Assembly: GCA_002762705.1 (NCBI GenBank)
Contig: PCVE01000108.1
Span: forward strand, 1 to 36,485
Length of the DNA: 36,485 nucleotides
Reading direction: 5' to 3'
Source: Candidatus Woesearchaeota archaeon CG11_big_fil_rev_8_21_14_0_20_43_8
GTDB taxonomy: Archaea > Nanobdellota > Nanobdellia > Woesearchaeales > CG08-08-20-14
This document shows, piece after piece, positions 7,747 to 15,071 of this stretch. Numbering within the stretch: position 1 is the stretch's first letter; every line of letters starts with the position of its first letter. A program made the position numbers and the translations under genes. The notes under the pieces are model-generated. The model did not search any database and was not told the origin of the DNA. It worked only from the letters and a program-made list of their open reading frames with translations.

Positions 7747-8864
7747 AGTGTCACCCCTTTTTGTCGCCATATCAATCTCCCAAAAGCATACTTCAGATTT
7801 TCAATACCCAGTCTAATCGTTTCAGGATCATTAGCTGCAAAATTCATACGGATATTGTTCCTGCTTTTTCCATCATGATGTGAAAAAGAATCCTGTTCAA
7901 GTTCGACGCCCACATGCTTTGCATAACTGAAAAATTCCATCTGATCAACATCTGCAGGCAGTGTCAGCATAAGGAAAATACCACCTTCTGGCTTTGTGTA
8001 TTCAACGCCGTACATAGACAAATGAAGATTATCCAGGGAAGCAACACAGGTGTCACGTCGCTCTTTGAATTCTTTTTTCAATAGATCTAGATATCGTTCG
8101 TGCACTAAAAGCTCTTTTGCAACAATCTGATTCAATGTTGATGTAAATAGGTCTGCAGTTATTTTTTCCGAACGTATTTTTCTGATTATATCTTTCTTTG
8201 CCATGATGTAACCAATCCTTAGTCCAGGAAGGGTGATTTTTGAGAGCGATCCGACAAAGATTGTCCTATCTGGTATCCTGTCAAATATCCTGTTTGGCAT
8301 TTTATTGTCATAATGCAAGAGGTCATAGGGATTATCTTCGATAAGGATATTATCGTCATGGTCCATCATTTCGGCAATATCATCTTTTTGTTCTTCTGCA
8401 TATGAGAATCCAGACGGGTTATGGAAATTCGACGTGAGGTACACCAGATTATGCCTTTCTGGATGACTTGGACAGACAAACGGCGGCCAGATATGGTTTT
8501 TGAAATCAGGACTTTCCTTGTAATGGAATTTTGCTGTATACCGGGTATCCAATCCCTTAAGCAGCCTGATGGCACCAAAGTATGCGGGTTCCTGTATCCA
8601 TTTTGTCCGTGTCTTCACTGAATCAAAAGCCAATGACAAAGCCTGCTGGGATGATGATGTTATCAGTATATTCTCAATGCTGACATCAAATCCCATCTTT
8701 TCTATGATTGTTTCACGAAGCTCTGGAAGACCTTGGATCATCCCATACTGCGAATAAAGATCAACTCTCTCACTGGCTTTGCATATGGCTTCTTTTGCGA
8801 TCTCTTCAAGTTCGGGCGTGAGTCCGATGTGTCCTCCGCAGAAACGTATCATCTGCTCTGCCAT
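7743..8864 (-). CDS. PLP-dependent aminotransferase, class I/II (LysN/Aro8-like)
   Basis: This 373-residue protein follows fold-type I aminotransferases. It has a YGMIQGLPELRE segment, an FHNPSGF motif, an EDNPYDLL loop, the PLP-lysine motif VGSLSKITLPGLRIGYI (lysine in SLSK) and a C-terminal RMNFAA arginine. This arrangement is typical of 2-aminoadipate/aromatic transaminases and MocR-type enzymes that lack the DNA-binding domain. An in-frame ATG at 8852 overlaps the coaBC stop as ATGA and is an alternative start; I keep the longer form from 8864. The operon context suggests it supplies or consumes a 2-oxo acid for the neighbouring enzymes, but the substrate cannot be read from sequence. Confidence 0.85.
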   Translation of the reverse strand: MAEQMIRFCGGHIGLTPELEEIAKEAICKASERVDLYSQYGMIQGLPELRETIIEKMGFDVSIENILITSSSQQALSLAFDSVKTRTKWIQEPAYFGAIRLLKGLDTRYTAKFHYKESPDFKNHIWPPFVCPSHPERHNLVYLTSNFHNPSGFSYAEEQKDDIAEMMDHDDNILIEDNPYDLLHYDNKMPNRIFDRIPDRTIFVGSLSKITLPGLRIGYIMAKKDIIRKIRSEKITADLFTSTLNQIVAKELLVHERYLDLLKKEFKERRDTCVASLDNLHLSMYGVEYTKPEGGIFLMLTLPADVDQMEFFSYAKHVGVELEQDSFSHHDGKSRNNIRMNFAANDPETIRLGIENLKYAFGRLIWRQKGVTL

Positions 8865-10105
8865 CTGTGCTTCATCTCCATTGCATAGTTCTCAAGGTGC
8901 TCACCAAGTCCGTGCGTGATGTGATCCTTTGAATTGAATGTTGAATAGTTTCGATATGTATCTATGAAATAACCGATGTGTTTTCCCACTCGGATATCTG
9001 AAAGATCATTTGCGATAACCAGATCGCATCCATTTTTTTGTAATGAATCATACGCTATTTCTCTGAGTTTCTCTGGACTTTTTTTGCTTTCAAGCTTGAA
9101 TCCGACTTTGTACATTTTTTTGCCTGTCTCTTCGGTGATTTTGTCGACCTCTTTTATGATCTTCTTTGTTGGGACAAGCCGCACATTCATTTCGTCACCA
9201 GATCTCACTTTCTCGTCGATCACTTTGTCAGGAGCATAATCCAGGACTGCTGCATTGAAGATGCTTATCCTGTAATTCTTATCTTTACGTCTGAGTTCAT
9301 CTTCTACTGCCTGCATCATCTCATCAGGGCCTTTTACATCAGTCACATCAAGATATCCGGGGGGATGCACAGTGCCGGGGCCATATGTCACTTTCACATT
9401 TGCGCCGCGCATATAGAGATCTTTTGCAATACGGATGCCAAGATCGCCTGATGATGTGTTTTTGATCTTTCTGACAGCATCGACATTTGCTTCGTTTGGT
9501 CCGACAGTCATCAACACATCGACCCCTGATAGCGGCCCATTGGCAAGCTGTCTTGTTGTTGCTGCGACAATCTCATCTAATTTTGCGAGCTTCGCTTTTC
9601 CTTCAGAAAAACGCGGTTCGATAATGTGGATATTGTAATCTTCATTGTTTCTGAATTCATTTAGGTTCTTCTGCAGGATAGGATTCTCATAAAGCGACAT
9701 GTGCATTGTCGGGGCAAGCATGATCGGAATACCCCTGCCCATGGCGCTTGCCACTGTTGTCGTCAATGGATTGTCTGCGATGCCTGCTGCGATCTTGTTT
9801 ATCGTGTTCAATGTGGCTGGCGCCACAAGCACTGCGTCTTCAAGGTCAATGTGCTGCGCAGTGCCATCAAGCGTCGTCACCACTTTATTTCCTGTCGCCC
9901 ATTCCATTGTCAAAGGTGTGATGAACTTCTGGGCTGCATCACTCATCACCGCACGGACATCAGCTCCGTATCTTCTTAGCATCCTTGCGACTTTTGGCAT
10001 CTCGATACTTGCAATCCCGCCACTGAGACACATTGTTATCTTCTTTCCTTTCAGATAATCCGCTATCGCATCTACCTGTCTATCTTCTAGTTCTTTCATA
10101 TCCAT
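8849..10105 (-). CDS. coaBC: Bifunctional phosphopantothenoylcysteine synthetase/decarboxylase (CoaBC)
   Basis: This 418-residue two-domain protein covers two steps of coenzyme A synthesis: CTP-dependent joining of cysteine to 4'-phosphopantothenate, and FMN-dependent decarboxylation. The N-terminal flavoprotein domain shows SGGIASIEMPKVARMLRRYG, the catalytic histidine in AQHIDL, PATLNTINKIAAGIADN and APTMHMSLYENP. Histidine replaces the bacterial asparagine in the last motif, as I remember from archaeal homologues. The C-terminal synthetase domain has VRKIKNTSSGDLG, NAAVLDYAPDKV and a conserved EKVRSG lysine segment. The start ATG has GAGGTG 6 bases upstream. Unusually, it sits in an operon with an amidohydrolase, aminotransferase, aldolase-like protein and methyltransferase. 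Confidence 0.88.
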   Translation of the reverse strand: MDMKELEDRQVDAIADYLKGKKITMCLSGGIASIEMPKVARMLRRYGADVRAVMSDAAQKFITPLTMEWATGNKVVTTLDGTAQHIDLEDAVLVAPATLNTINKIAAGIADNPLTTTVASAMGRGIPIMLAPTMHMSLYENPILQKNLNEFRNNEDYNIHIIEPRFSEGKAKLAKLDEIVAATTRQLANGPLSGVDVLMTVGPNEANVDAVRKIKNTSSGDLGIRIAKDLYMRGANVKVTYGPGTVHPPGYLDVTDVKGPDEMMQAVEDELRRKDKNYRISIFNAAVLDYAPDKVIDEKVRSGDEMNVRLVPTKKIIKEVDKITEETGKKMYKVGFKLESKKSPEKLREIAYDSLQKNGCDLVIANDLSDIRVGKHIGYFIDTYRNYSTFNSKDHITHGLGEHLENYAMEMKHRWQSR

Positions 10106-10125
10106 CGTCGCACCTCGTATTCTTC

Positions 10126-10141
10126 ATAGCTATCGCTATGT
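10126..10141. other. Short hairpin between the amidohydrolase gene and coaBC
   Basis: CATAGC-TATC-GCTATG forms a perfect 6-bp stem with a 4-base loop in the 58-base gap. On the minus strand it lies just upstream of the coaBC ribosome-binding site, so it could affect coaBC translation or mRNA processing. No T-run follows, so it is not an obvious terminator. Confidence 0.35.
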
Positions 10142-10163
10142 TCTGTCTTAGATGGCTATAACC

Positions 10164-11003
10164 CTATAATCTCAGCAATCTCTTCGCGTTCTCGTAGTAG
10201 ACTTTATTTTTGTCTTCTGTGCTGTAGCCCATTGATTCTATATGTTCTATCGAATCTTCTATGGATTGGATAGGAAAATCTGATGCGAATAATACTTGCG
10301 AAGGATCACATTCGTGCGCTAATATCTTCAGCGCTTTTCTTGTGACTCTTATCTCTTTTTCTGTGTCGTCTTTTCCTGTCTTCCAAAGGCCAGAGACATC
10401 TGTGTATATGTGCGGATGTTTATTCAGCACATCCCTTGCGCTTTTTGTGAATGGCTGTCCATAATGGCAGATGACAAGATCAAGCGATGGGAATCTCTTC
10501 GCGACTTCACCTATGTGAGATGGGTGTGTCTGATAATGGAGATATTGTCCGGGATTATCTTCATCGATATCCCATGATTCAGGGAAATCACCTTCACCAG
10601 TGGTCTCTCCAGAGTGGAAAGCGACTGGTATCCCAAGTTCGCTTGCTAGTCGATATACCAGCGACATCTTCTCTTCATGAGGATAGAAGTCTTGATATCC
10701 TGGATAAAGTTTGATGCCAGATATCGAATCCTTGATACTGCGGAGTTCCTGGATACCAGCATCCATTGATCTCTCTACGTCAAGGCCGCCGAACATGAGA
10801 AATCTGTCGCTTTCTGAGATCAGATCAAGCATCTTCATGTTGCCGCTTCCCCTGTTCTGGTGCGGGAAGAATGTCGCCATGACCACTGCTTTCTCTATTG
10901 AATATCTGCTCATGACACTGACTAGGTATTCGGGTGAAGCATCATCTGTATACAGTCCTTCCTGCGTGTGCCTTGTCAAGTGTGTGTGAAAGTCGATCTT
11001 CAT
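10164..11003 (-). CDS. Amidohydrolase family 2 TIM-barrel metal-dependent hydrolase
   Basis: This 279-residue protein has the metal-site signature of the amidohydrolase-2 family: DFHTHL at the N-terminus, GIKLYPGYQ, VAFHSGET, LVICHYGQP and FASDFPIQS near the C-terminus, where the aspartate would be the catalytic metal ligand. Members hydrolyse or decarboxylate small cyclic and carboxylated substrates. It is the first gene of the operon, with its TATA box about 30 bases upstream and a 58-base gap before coaBC that contains a small hairpin. The exact reaction is unknown. Confidence 0.82.
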   Translation of the reverse strand: MKIDFHTHLTRHTQEGLYTDDASPEYLVSVMSRYSIEKAVVMATFFPHQNRGSGNMKMLDLISESDRFLMFGGLDVERSMDAGIQELRSIKDSISGIKLYPGYQDFYPHEEKMSLVYRLASELGIPVAFHSGETTGEGDFPESWDIDEDNPGQYLHYQTHPSHIGEVAKRFPSLDLVICHYGQPFTKSARDVLNKHPHIYTDVSGLWKTGKDDTEKEIRVTRKALKILAHECDPSQVLFASDFPIQSIEDSIEHIESMGYSTEDKNKVYYENAKRLLRL

Positions 11004-11029
11004 CTTGATATGTGGGGAGGCACAGGGCA

Positions 11030-11088
11030 GTATAAAGCTATTCTTTAAATCTTTAAAGATGTTTAAATTTAAAGCAAATTTATATATG
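11030..11088. promoter_or_regulatory. Divergent promoter region with two TATA boxes and tandem 12-bp palindromes
   Basis: A minus-strand TATA box (CTTTATAC, near 11030-11039) lies about 30 bases from the amidohydrolase ATG. A plus-strand TATA box (TTTATATATG, 11080-11089) lies about 25 bases from the Nudix ATG, making both genes near-leaderless. Between them are two perfect 12-bp palindromes, ATCTTTAAAGAT at 11049-11060 and TTTAAATTTAAA at 11062-11073. This looks like an operator for a dimeric regulator controlling both directions. Confidence 0.6.
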
Positions 11089-11108
11089 CAACCGCCTTTC
11101 CTATCGAT

Positions 11109-11588
11109 ATGTCAGACAAGGTGATGGTTCAGGCGGCAGTCATGGTGTTGTTACGTGAAGATGCCGGCCAGATAGAGACATATCTCACCAAACGTCCAGC
11201 CACATTCAGGACATATCCTGGAAGATATGTCTTTCCAGGTGGCACGATGGAAATGAATGACTCTGATCATCTTGATTGTGCGATAAGAGAGGCTTTAGAA
11301 GAAGTAGGTATCTGTCTGAAAAGAGCAGATGTCTTTTTTTTATCTGAGAATCATGTCGATCATTATCTTGATGATATCCAGTATCATGTATTCTCATATG
11401 CTGCGAAGATGCCTGATGACCAAGTGATCACATTGAATCCTGATGAAGTCGAAGAGGGTCTTTGGTTACGTCCGAATGATTGTTTACAAAAAGAAAAAGA
11501 GAGCAAGATGAGTCTGACAAAAATCACGCGACGGAATTTGCGTATGCTTTTGGACTATAAGACTCTTGATGAGGTCTTCAGAAAATGA
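11109..11588 (+). CDS. Nudix hydrolase with a CoA-pyrophosphatase-like signature
   Basis: This 159-residue protein has a Nudix box variant GGTMEMNDSDHLDCAIREAL followed by EEVG, with one extra residue before the REALEEVG core. This spacing resembles CoA pyrophosphatases (NUDT7/NudL type). Just upstream, the segment LTKRPATFRTYPGRYVFPGG follows the spacing of the CoA-Nudix signature (L-T-x-R, x4, R-x3-G-x3-FPGG) with proline in place of Ser/Ala. Such enzymes cleave CoA to phosphopantetheine and 3',5'-ADP. The gene is divergent from the CoaBC operon. CoA specificity is an inference from these motifs; other nucleotide pyrophosphates are possible. Start by TATA spacing (leaderless). Confidence 0.8.
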   Translation: MSDKVMVQAAVMVLLREDAGQIETYLTKRPATFRTYPGRYVFPGGTMEMNDSDHLDCAIREALEEVGICLKRADVFFLSENHVDHYLDDIQYHVFSYAAKMPDDQVITLNPDEVEEGLWLRPNDCLQKEKESKMSLTKITRRNLRMLLDYKTLDEVFRK

Positions 11589-12511
11589 AGACCACAACAC
11601 GAAAACTGCAGGAGATCTCTGGTTCATTGCTAGTTACACTTCCATCGGAATGGGCGCAGAGATATAGGCTCAAGAAAGGATCAGAGGTGATGATCACCCA
11701 GAATGACGATACAACCTTGAAGATAAGCAAGGAATTTTTGTATGATGAGATCAAAGGTGAGAGTATCATAAAATACGATTCACTGCTTCTCAGACGTTTT
11801 TTCCGTGAATATCTCTCTTCTGTCGATTTTGTTGTCGTGCATTTCCAGGAGTGTGATACGCCAAAAGAAGAGATCCGGAGATTCTATGATTTCATACGTG
11901 ATTCTATGCTGAATGTCGAAGTGATCGAGGAGACAAAAGAGAAGATGGTCCTTCAGATATTCCGGATGAATGAGGTCACGATCGGGTCATGCATCAGGCG
12001 TATGTTCTATCTGGTGAAGAATATGATTGATATCCTGACATCGAAAGGCGATGCATCACAGATAATCGATCTTGATAAGACAGTCGCGAAATTCTATTAT
12101 ATGCTTGTCAAGCAGACAAGGATATTCCTTCAGCAGGGCAGGTACACAAAAGCAGAGGAACTCACTGTGATCGAAGCCATGGATCATCGGATGGTGGCTG
12201 AGAAGATAGAACGCATCGGTGACCTGGTAAAAGAGCTTGCGATTACATCAGATGGCAAGAGATTTGACAAGACGCTTCTTGATTTTTTCCTTTTTGTGGT
12301 GTCTCGGCTGGATTCTGCCTTTTCAGCCTTTATAAAGCATGATTTCGACTCGGCCCTCAGGATATGGGATGAGCAGAGATCGGTCTTTTCAAGGTTTTCA
12401 AGGCTTAAAGAGCAATATGCCAAAAAAAAGGATATGAAAAGCCTTGAGCTCTGCTCATATCTGAAAAATGTCTATGAACATACTAGGGATATCGCAAATA
12501 TCGTCAGATAG
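11585..12511 (+). CDS. AbrB-PhoU domain regulator (phosphate-uptake-regulator-like)
   Basis: The product is 308 residues. Residues 1-50 form a SpoVT-AbrB swapped-hairpin DNA-binding domain (RKLQEISGSLLVTLPSEWA, then LKKGSEV). The rest is an all-helical region like the PhoU superfamily (for example residues around EAMDHRMVAEKIERIGDLVKEL and the C-terminal YEHTRDIANIV). Archaeal proteins of this layout are annotated as phosphate uptake regulators. The ATG overlaps the Nudix stop by 4 bases, so they form an operon. It is a candidate binder of the palindromes upstream of the Nudix gene, but that is inference; no phosphate transporter is nearby. Confidence 0.85.
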   Translation: MKTTTRKLQEISGSLLVTLPSEWAQRYRLKKGSEVMITQNDDTTLKISKEFLYDEIKGESIIKYDSLLLRRFFREYLSSVDFVVVHFQECDTPKEEIRRFYDFIRDSMLNVEVIEETKEKMVLQIFRMNEVTIGSCIRRMFYLVKNMIDILTSKGDASQIIDLDKTVAKFYYMLVKQTRIFLQQGRYTKAEELTVIEAMDHRMVAEKIERIGDLVKELAITSDGKRFDKTLLDFFLFVVSRLDSAFSAFIKHDFDSALRIWDEQRSVFSRFSRLKEQYAKKKDMKSLELCSYLKNVYEHTRDIANIVR

Positions 12512-12521
12512 AAACGAAATG

Positions 12522-12530
12522 TTTTTAAAT
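12522..12530 (+). promoter_or_regulatory. TATA box of the ribosomal protein cluster
   Basis: TTTTTAAAT lies about 65 bases before the S19e ATG. It predicts transcription start near 12553 and a leader of roughly 38 bases carrying the GAGAGGT ribosome-binding site about 9 bases before the ATG. Confidence 0.45.
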
Positions 12531-12591
12531 GCCCTCTAATTTCTGCATGGAATGGGTTTATTAAGGTTTAGCTCGTGAGAGGTATATAAAA

Positions 12592-13170
12592 ATGACGAGT
12601 ATGTATGATGTTTCAGCAGATGAATTGATCAGACTGACTGCAGAAGAACTAAAGAAGTTAGATTCGCTACATCCACCACAGTGGGCTGCGTATGTGAAGA
12701 CAGGCGTCCATAAAGAGAGACCACCCGTCGAGCAGGACTGGTGGTATGTCAGGGCGGCTTCAGTGCTTAGGAAAGTCTATATATTAGGTCCGGTCGGTGT
12801 ATCTAAGCTCCGTCGGAAATATGGCGGAAAGCGCAATATGGGCGCAAGACCAGAGCACTTCTTCAAGGGCTCAGGAAACATATTGAGAAAAATATCACAG
12901 CAGCTTGAAGCAGCAGGTCTTCTCCAGAAGAGCAAGACTTCACGAGCAGGAAGGATTGTCTCAGCAAAAGGAAGATCCCTCCTTGATGGAATCGCAGCAA
13001 ACATGGCAAGATCAGCGCCAGCAGTTGCAGCATCTAAGCCAAAAGCGAAACCAAAGAAAGAAGAAGCTGCTAAAGAAGAGCCAAAGGCAAAACCACAGAA
13101 GGAAGATGTTCCTGATGCCGAGCCTGAGAAGAAGCCGAAAGCTGAATCAAAGAAAGAGGCAAAGGAATAG
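12592..13170 (+). CDS. rps19e: Ribosomal protein S19e with long Lys/Ala/Glu-rich tail
   Basis: The 192-residue product contains the S19e core in residues 1 to about 140: YDVSADELIRL, HPPQWAAYVKTG, WWYVRAASVLRKVY and the GSGNILRKISQQLEAAGLL helix. S19e is a small-subunit protein of archaea and eukaryotes needed for 40S/30S maturation. Typical archaeal forms are about 150 residues; here about 50 further residues of repeated Lys, Ala, Pro and Glu form a probable disordered tail. GAGAGGT precedes the ATG. It heads a compact cluster with PDCD5, L39e and L31e. Confidence 0.95.
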   Translation: MTSMYDVSADELIRLTAEELKKLDSLHPPQWAAYVKTGVHKERPPVEQDWWYVRAASVLRKVYILGPVGVSKLRRKYGGKRNMGARPEHFFKGSGNILRKISQQLEAAGLLQKSKTSRAGRIVSAKGRSLLDGIAANMARSAPAVAASKPKAKPKKEEAAKEEPKAKPQKEDVPDAEPEKKPKAESKKEAKE

Positions 13171-13175
13171 ATAAG

Positions 13176-13508
13176 ATGTCTGAGCTTGATGCGCTGAAAA
13201 AGAAAAGGATGCTTGAACTTCAACAACAAGCAGCCTATCAACAAGATGCGCAGGCCGAGCAAGAACAACAGATTCAAGAGCAGCTCGCTCAACTCGAAGC
13301 GATGGTAAGACCATTGCTGACTCCTGAGGCGCTGCAGCGTTATGGCAATATCAAGATCGCGCATCCGGAGTTGACAGTGAGTGTCCTTGTCGCGCTTGGA
13401 CGTTTCGCACAGAGCGGAAAGATTAAGCGTGTCGACGATAATATGCTCAAGACGATCCTTATCGAGCTTCAGAAGACCAAGCGTGAGATCAAGATCAAAC
13501 ATAAATGA
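13176..13508 (+). CDS. PDCD5 (TFAR19) family DNA-binding protein
   Basis: The 110-residue protein starts with a Gln/Glu-rich helix (MSELDALKKKRMLELQQQ) and ends in a basic segment ELQKTKREIKIKHK. Between them lies the conserved core VRPLLTPEALQRYGNIKIAH. Archaeal PDCD5 homologues are small helical-bundle proteins thought to bind nucleic acid, commonly encoded next to S19e. Five bases separate it from S19e and it overlaps the region just before L39e, so all four genes are co-transcribed. Confidence 0.94.
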   Translation: MSELDALKKKRMLELQQQAAYQQDAQAEQEQQIQEQLAQLEAMVRPLLTPEALQRYGNIKIAHPELTVSVLVALGRFAQSGKIKRVDDNMLKTILIELQKTKREIKIKHK

Positions 13509-13525
13509 TTACTCGAGGTATCAAA

Positions 13526-13699
13526 ATGGCAAGGTACAAAAAGACAGGCAAGAAATCAAGATTGATTAAGAAAGGCAAACAAACCAAATGGGCTCCATTC
13601 TGGACCATCCCAAAGATGTATGGTGTAGGAAGACAAGTCCATCCAGGACGTCATACAGTAGTCAAAAGGCACTGGAAACGTACTAAGACAAAGGCGTGA
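13526..13699 (+). CDS. rpl39e: Ribosomal protein L39e
   Basis: The product is a 57-residue, highly basic protein ending in KRHWKRTKTKA, the L39e C-terminal signature. It also has the central PFWTIPKM and HPGRH segments. L39e lines the peptide exit tunnel of archaeal and eukaryotic ribosomes. I chose the ATG at 13526 because GAGGT ends 6 bases upstream and MARYKK matches the family N-terminus; an upstream ATG at 13505 overlaps the PDCD5 stop. Confidence 0.95.
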   Translation: MARYKKTGKKSRLIKKGKQTKWAPFWTIPKMYGVGRQVHPGRHTVVKRHWKRTKTKA

Positions 13700-13704
13700 T
13701 TGAT

Positions 13705-14283
13705 ATGGCTAAACTTGAAAGAACTTATAATGTTCCCTTGAGGAAAGAGTTTCTAAAAGAGAAGAACTACAAAAGGACAGAGAAAGCAGTCAGGGCACTA
13801 AAAGAGTTCATGGCTAAACACATGAAATCCGATGATGTGAAGATTGGTCCGCAGCTTAACAAGAAATTGTGGGACAAAGGGATCAAGAACCCACCGCATC
13901 ATGTGCATGTCACTGCAGTCAAGGATGATGAAGGCGTCGTCAGGGTCGAGCTCTTCGGTGCACCAGCATTCGAAGCAAAGAAACCAACAGAGAAAAAATC
14001 TGGCGGTCTGAAAGATAAATTGGCTGGCGCGATAAAAGGCAAGGACGCTCCTGCAAAAGCTGATGACGCGAAGTCTGATGATAAGCCTAAGACTGATGCA
14101 GCAGAGAAACCTAAAGCTGATAACAAACCTGCTCCTAAGTCAGATGCTCCTAAAGATGCAGCAAAACCTGCTTCTGAGAAGAAAGTCGATGCTCCTGTGA
14201 AGAAAGCAGAAGAAGCAAAAGTCCCTGAAAAAAAGGAAGTTGCTCCTGCATCGAAAGATAAATCTGCAGAAACGAAACAATAA
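13705..14283 (+). CDS. rpl31e: Ribosomal protein L31e with ~100-residue low-complexity tail
   Basis: The 192-residue product has a normal L31e core in the first 90 residues: LERTYNVPLRKEFLK, TEKAVRALKEFMAKHMK, VKIGPQLNKKLWDKGIKNPP and VHVTAVKDDEG. L31e sits at the exit of the peptide tunnel. The remaining 100 residues are almost only Lys, Ala, Asp, Pro, Glu and Ser, with KADNKPAPKSDAPKDAAKP-like repeats, and are likely disordered. Typical archaeal L31e has no such tail. The start ATG at 13705 lies 5 bases after the L39e stop; a GTG in the same frame at 13696 is less likely. Confidence 0.93.
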   Translation: MAKLERTYNVPLRKEFLKEKNYKRTEKAVRALKEFMAKHMKSDDVKIGPQLNKKLWDKGIKNPPHHVHVTAVKDDEGVVRVELFGAPAFEAKKPTEKKSGGLKDKLAGAIKGKDAPAKADDAKSDDKPKTDAAEKPKADNKPAPKSDAPKDAAKPASEKKVDAPVKKAEEAKVPEKKEVAPASKDKSAETKQ

Positions 14284-14293
14284 TTTTTATATA
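14284..14293 (+). promoter_or_regulatory. TATA box for the small membrane protein gene
   Basis: TTTTTATATA lies about 27 bases before the ATG at 14316, typical spacing for a leaderless archaeal transcript. The T-run that follows (14302-14308) may also end the ribosomal transcript. Confidence 0.5.
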
Positions 14294-14315
14294 CTTATTT
14301 GTTTTTTTGTTGTCT

Positions 14316-14555
14316 ATGAAGATACTTAGTGCGATTATGATATTCTCAGCTGTGTTCATCATAGTCTCTACTCTTGGATTCTATGTGGAACATTTTTTCG
14401 AACCATATACGACGGAAGATGAAGGTTTCAACAAGATATTCAAGATGGTTGAACTCATCCTTCCAGGTGGTCTTGATTCATCAGGTATCCTTAGAAATCT
14501 TGGTTGGTCGATGTTAATCACGTTGGGATTCTCTTCTGTAGGCAAGAAAGAATAA
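14316..14555 (+). CDS. Small membrane protein, unknown function
   Basis: This 79-residue protein has one clear membrane helix at residues 2-24 (ILSAIMIFSAVFIIVSTLGF) and a weaker hydrophobic stretch near the C-terminus (LGWSMLITLGFSS), with a polar acidic linker between. I do not recognise the family. The ATG at 14316 is favoured by a TATA box 27 bases upstream; TTG codons just before it are unlikely starts. It ends exactly where the convergent pilin gene ends, with no intervening base. Its position beside the pilin operon hints at a surface-related role, but this is weak. Confidence 0.6.
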   Translation: MKILSAIMIFSAVFIIVSTLGFYVEHFFEPYTTEDEGFNKIFKMVELILPGGLDSSGILRNLGWSMLITLGFSSVGKKE

Positions 14556-15068
14556 TCAACAGAATTTGATATCTTTGACTTCAAGTGTCTGTGAACAACT
14601 GTATAACTTCCCTTCGATGTTCATACTAATTTTCGGTGTTATCTCAAGAGTGCTGATCCTCCCGAGTCTTTCCTGATCGAATTCCTGAGAAAATTGTCTT
14701 GCTTCATTTGCTGTCAACGCGATCCCTTCAAGGTCGAAGAAATCAGTCTCATAATCTTTTCCAATCATCACAGCTCTTATTCCATCAATAGTTATGCTGC
14801 CTTTATTTATCAGTTTCATCTTCAATGTCTTTTTTGTCTGAATGACGCATAGATCGGTCGCTGTCTCGTTGGCCATCTCGATAGCCACGAATTTCTCGCA
14901 CTTTATCTTCGCTTCTTCCTGTTTTTTTTCGATATCTTCCTGGAGCTTTGAATAGCTCGATCCCCAATTCATTATCACTGCGCCAAGCGCCATCGCAAAG
15001 AAGATCAATAGCACTGTCGCTATCATTGGTGATACTCCTTTTGGACCGATGGTCTTTCTCATACGCAC
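14556..15068 (-). CDS. Type IV pilin-like protein with class III signal peptide
   Basis: The 170-residue protein begins with a basic head and PKG-VSPMIATVLLIFFAMALGA, the class III (prepilin peptidase) signal pattern of archaeal pilins: cleavage after glycine, then a hydrophobic assembly helix ending in VIMNWG. The rest is a beta-rich globular part with several cysteines (KCEKF, DLCV, YSCSQ, final FC) that may form disulfides. It lies 3 bases after the large pilin-like gene in the same operon. An in-frame ATG at 15062 is an alternative start. Confidence 0.82.
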   Translation of the reverse strand: MRMRKTIGPKGVSPMIATVLLIFFAMALGAVIMNWGSSYSKLQEDIEKKQEEAKIKCEKFVAIEMANETATDLCVIQTKKTLKMKLINKGSITIDGIRAVMIGKDYETDFFDLEGIALTANEARQFSQEFDQERLGRISTLEITPKISMNIEGKLYSCSQTLEVKDIKFC

Positions 15069-15071
15069 GCC

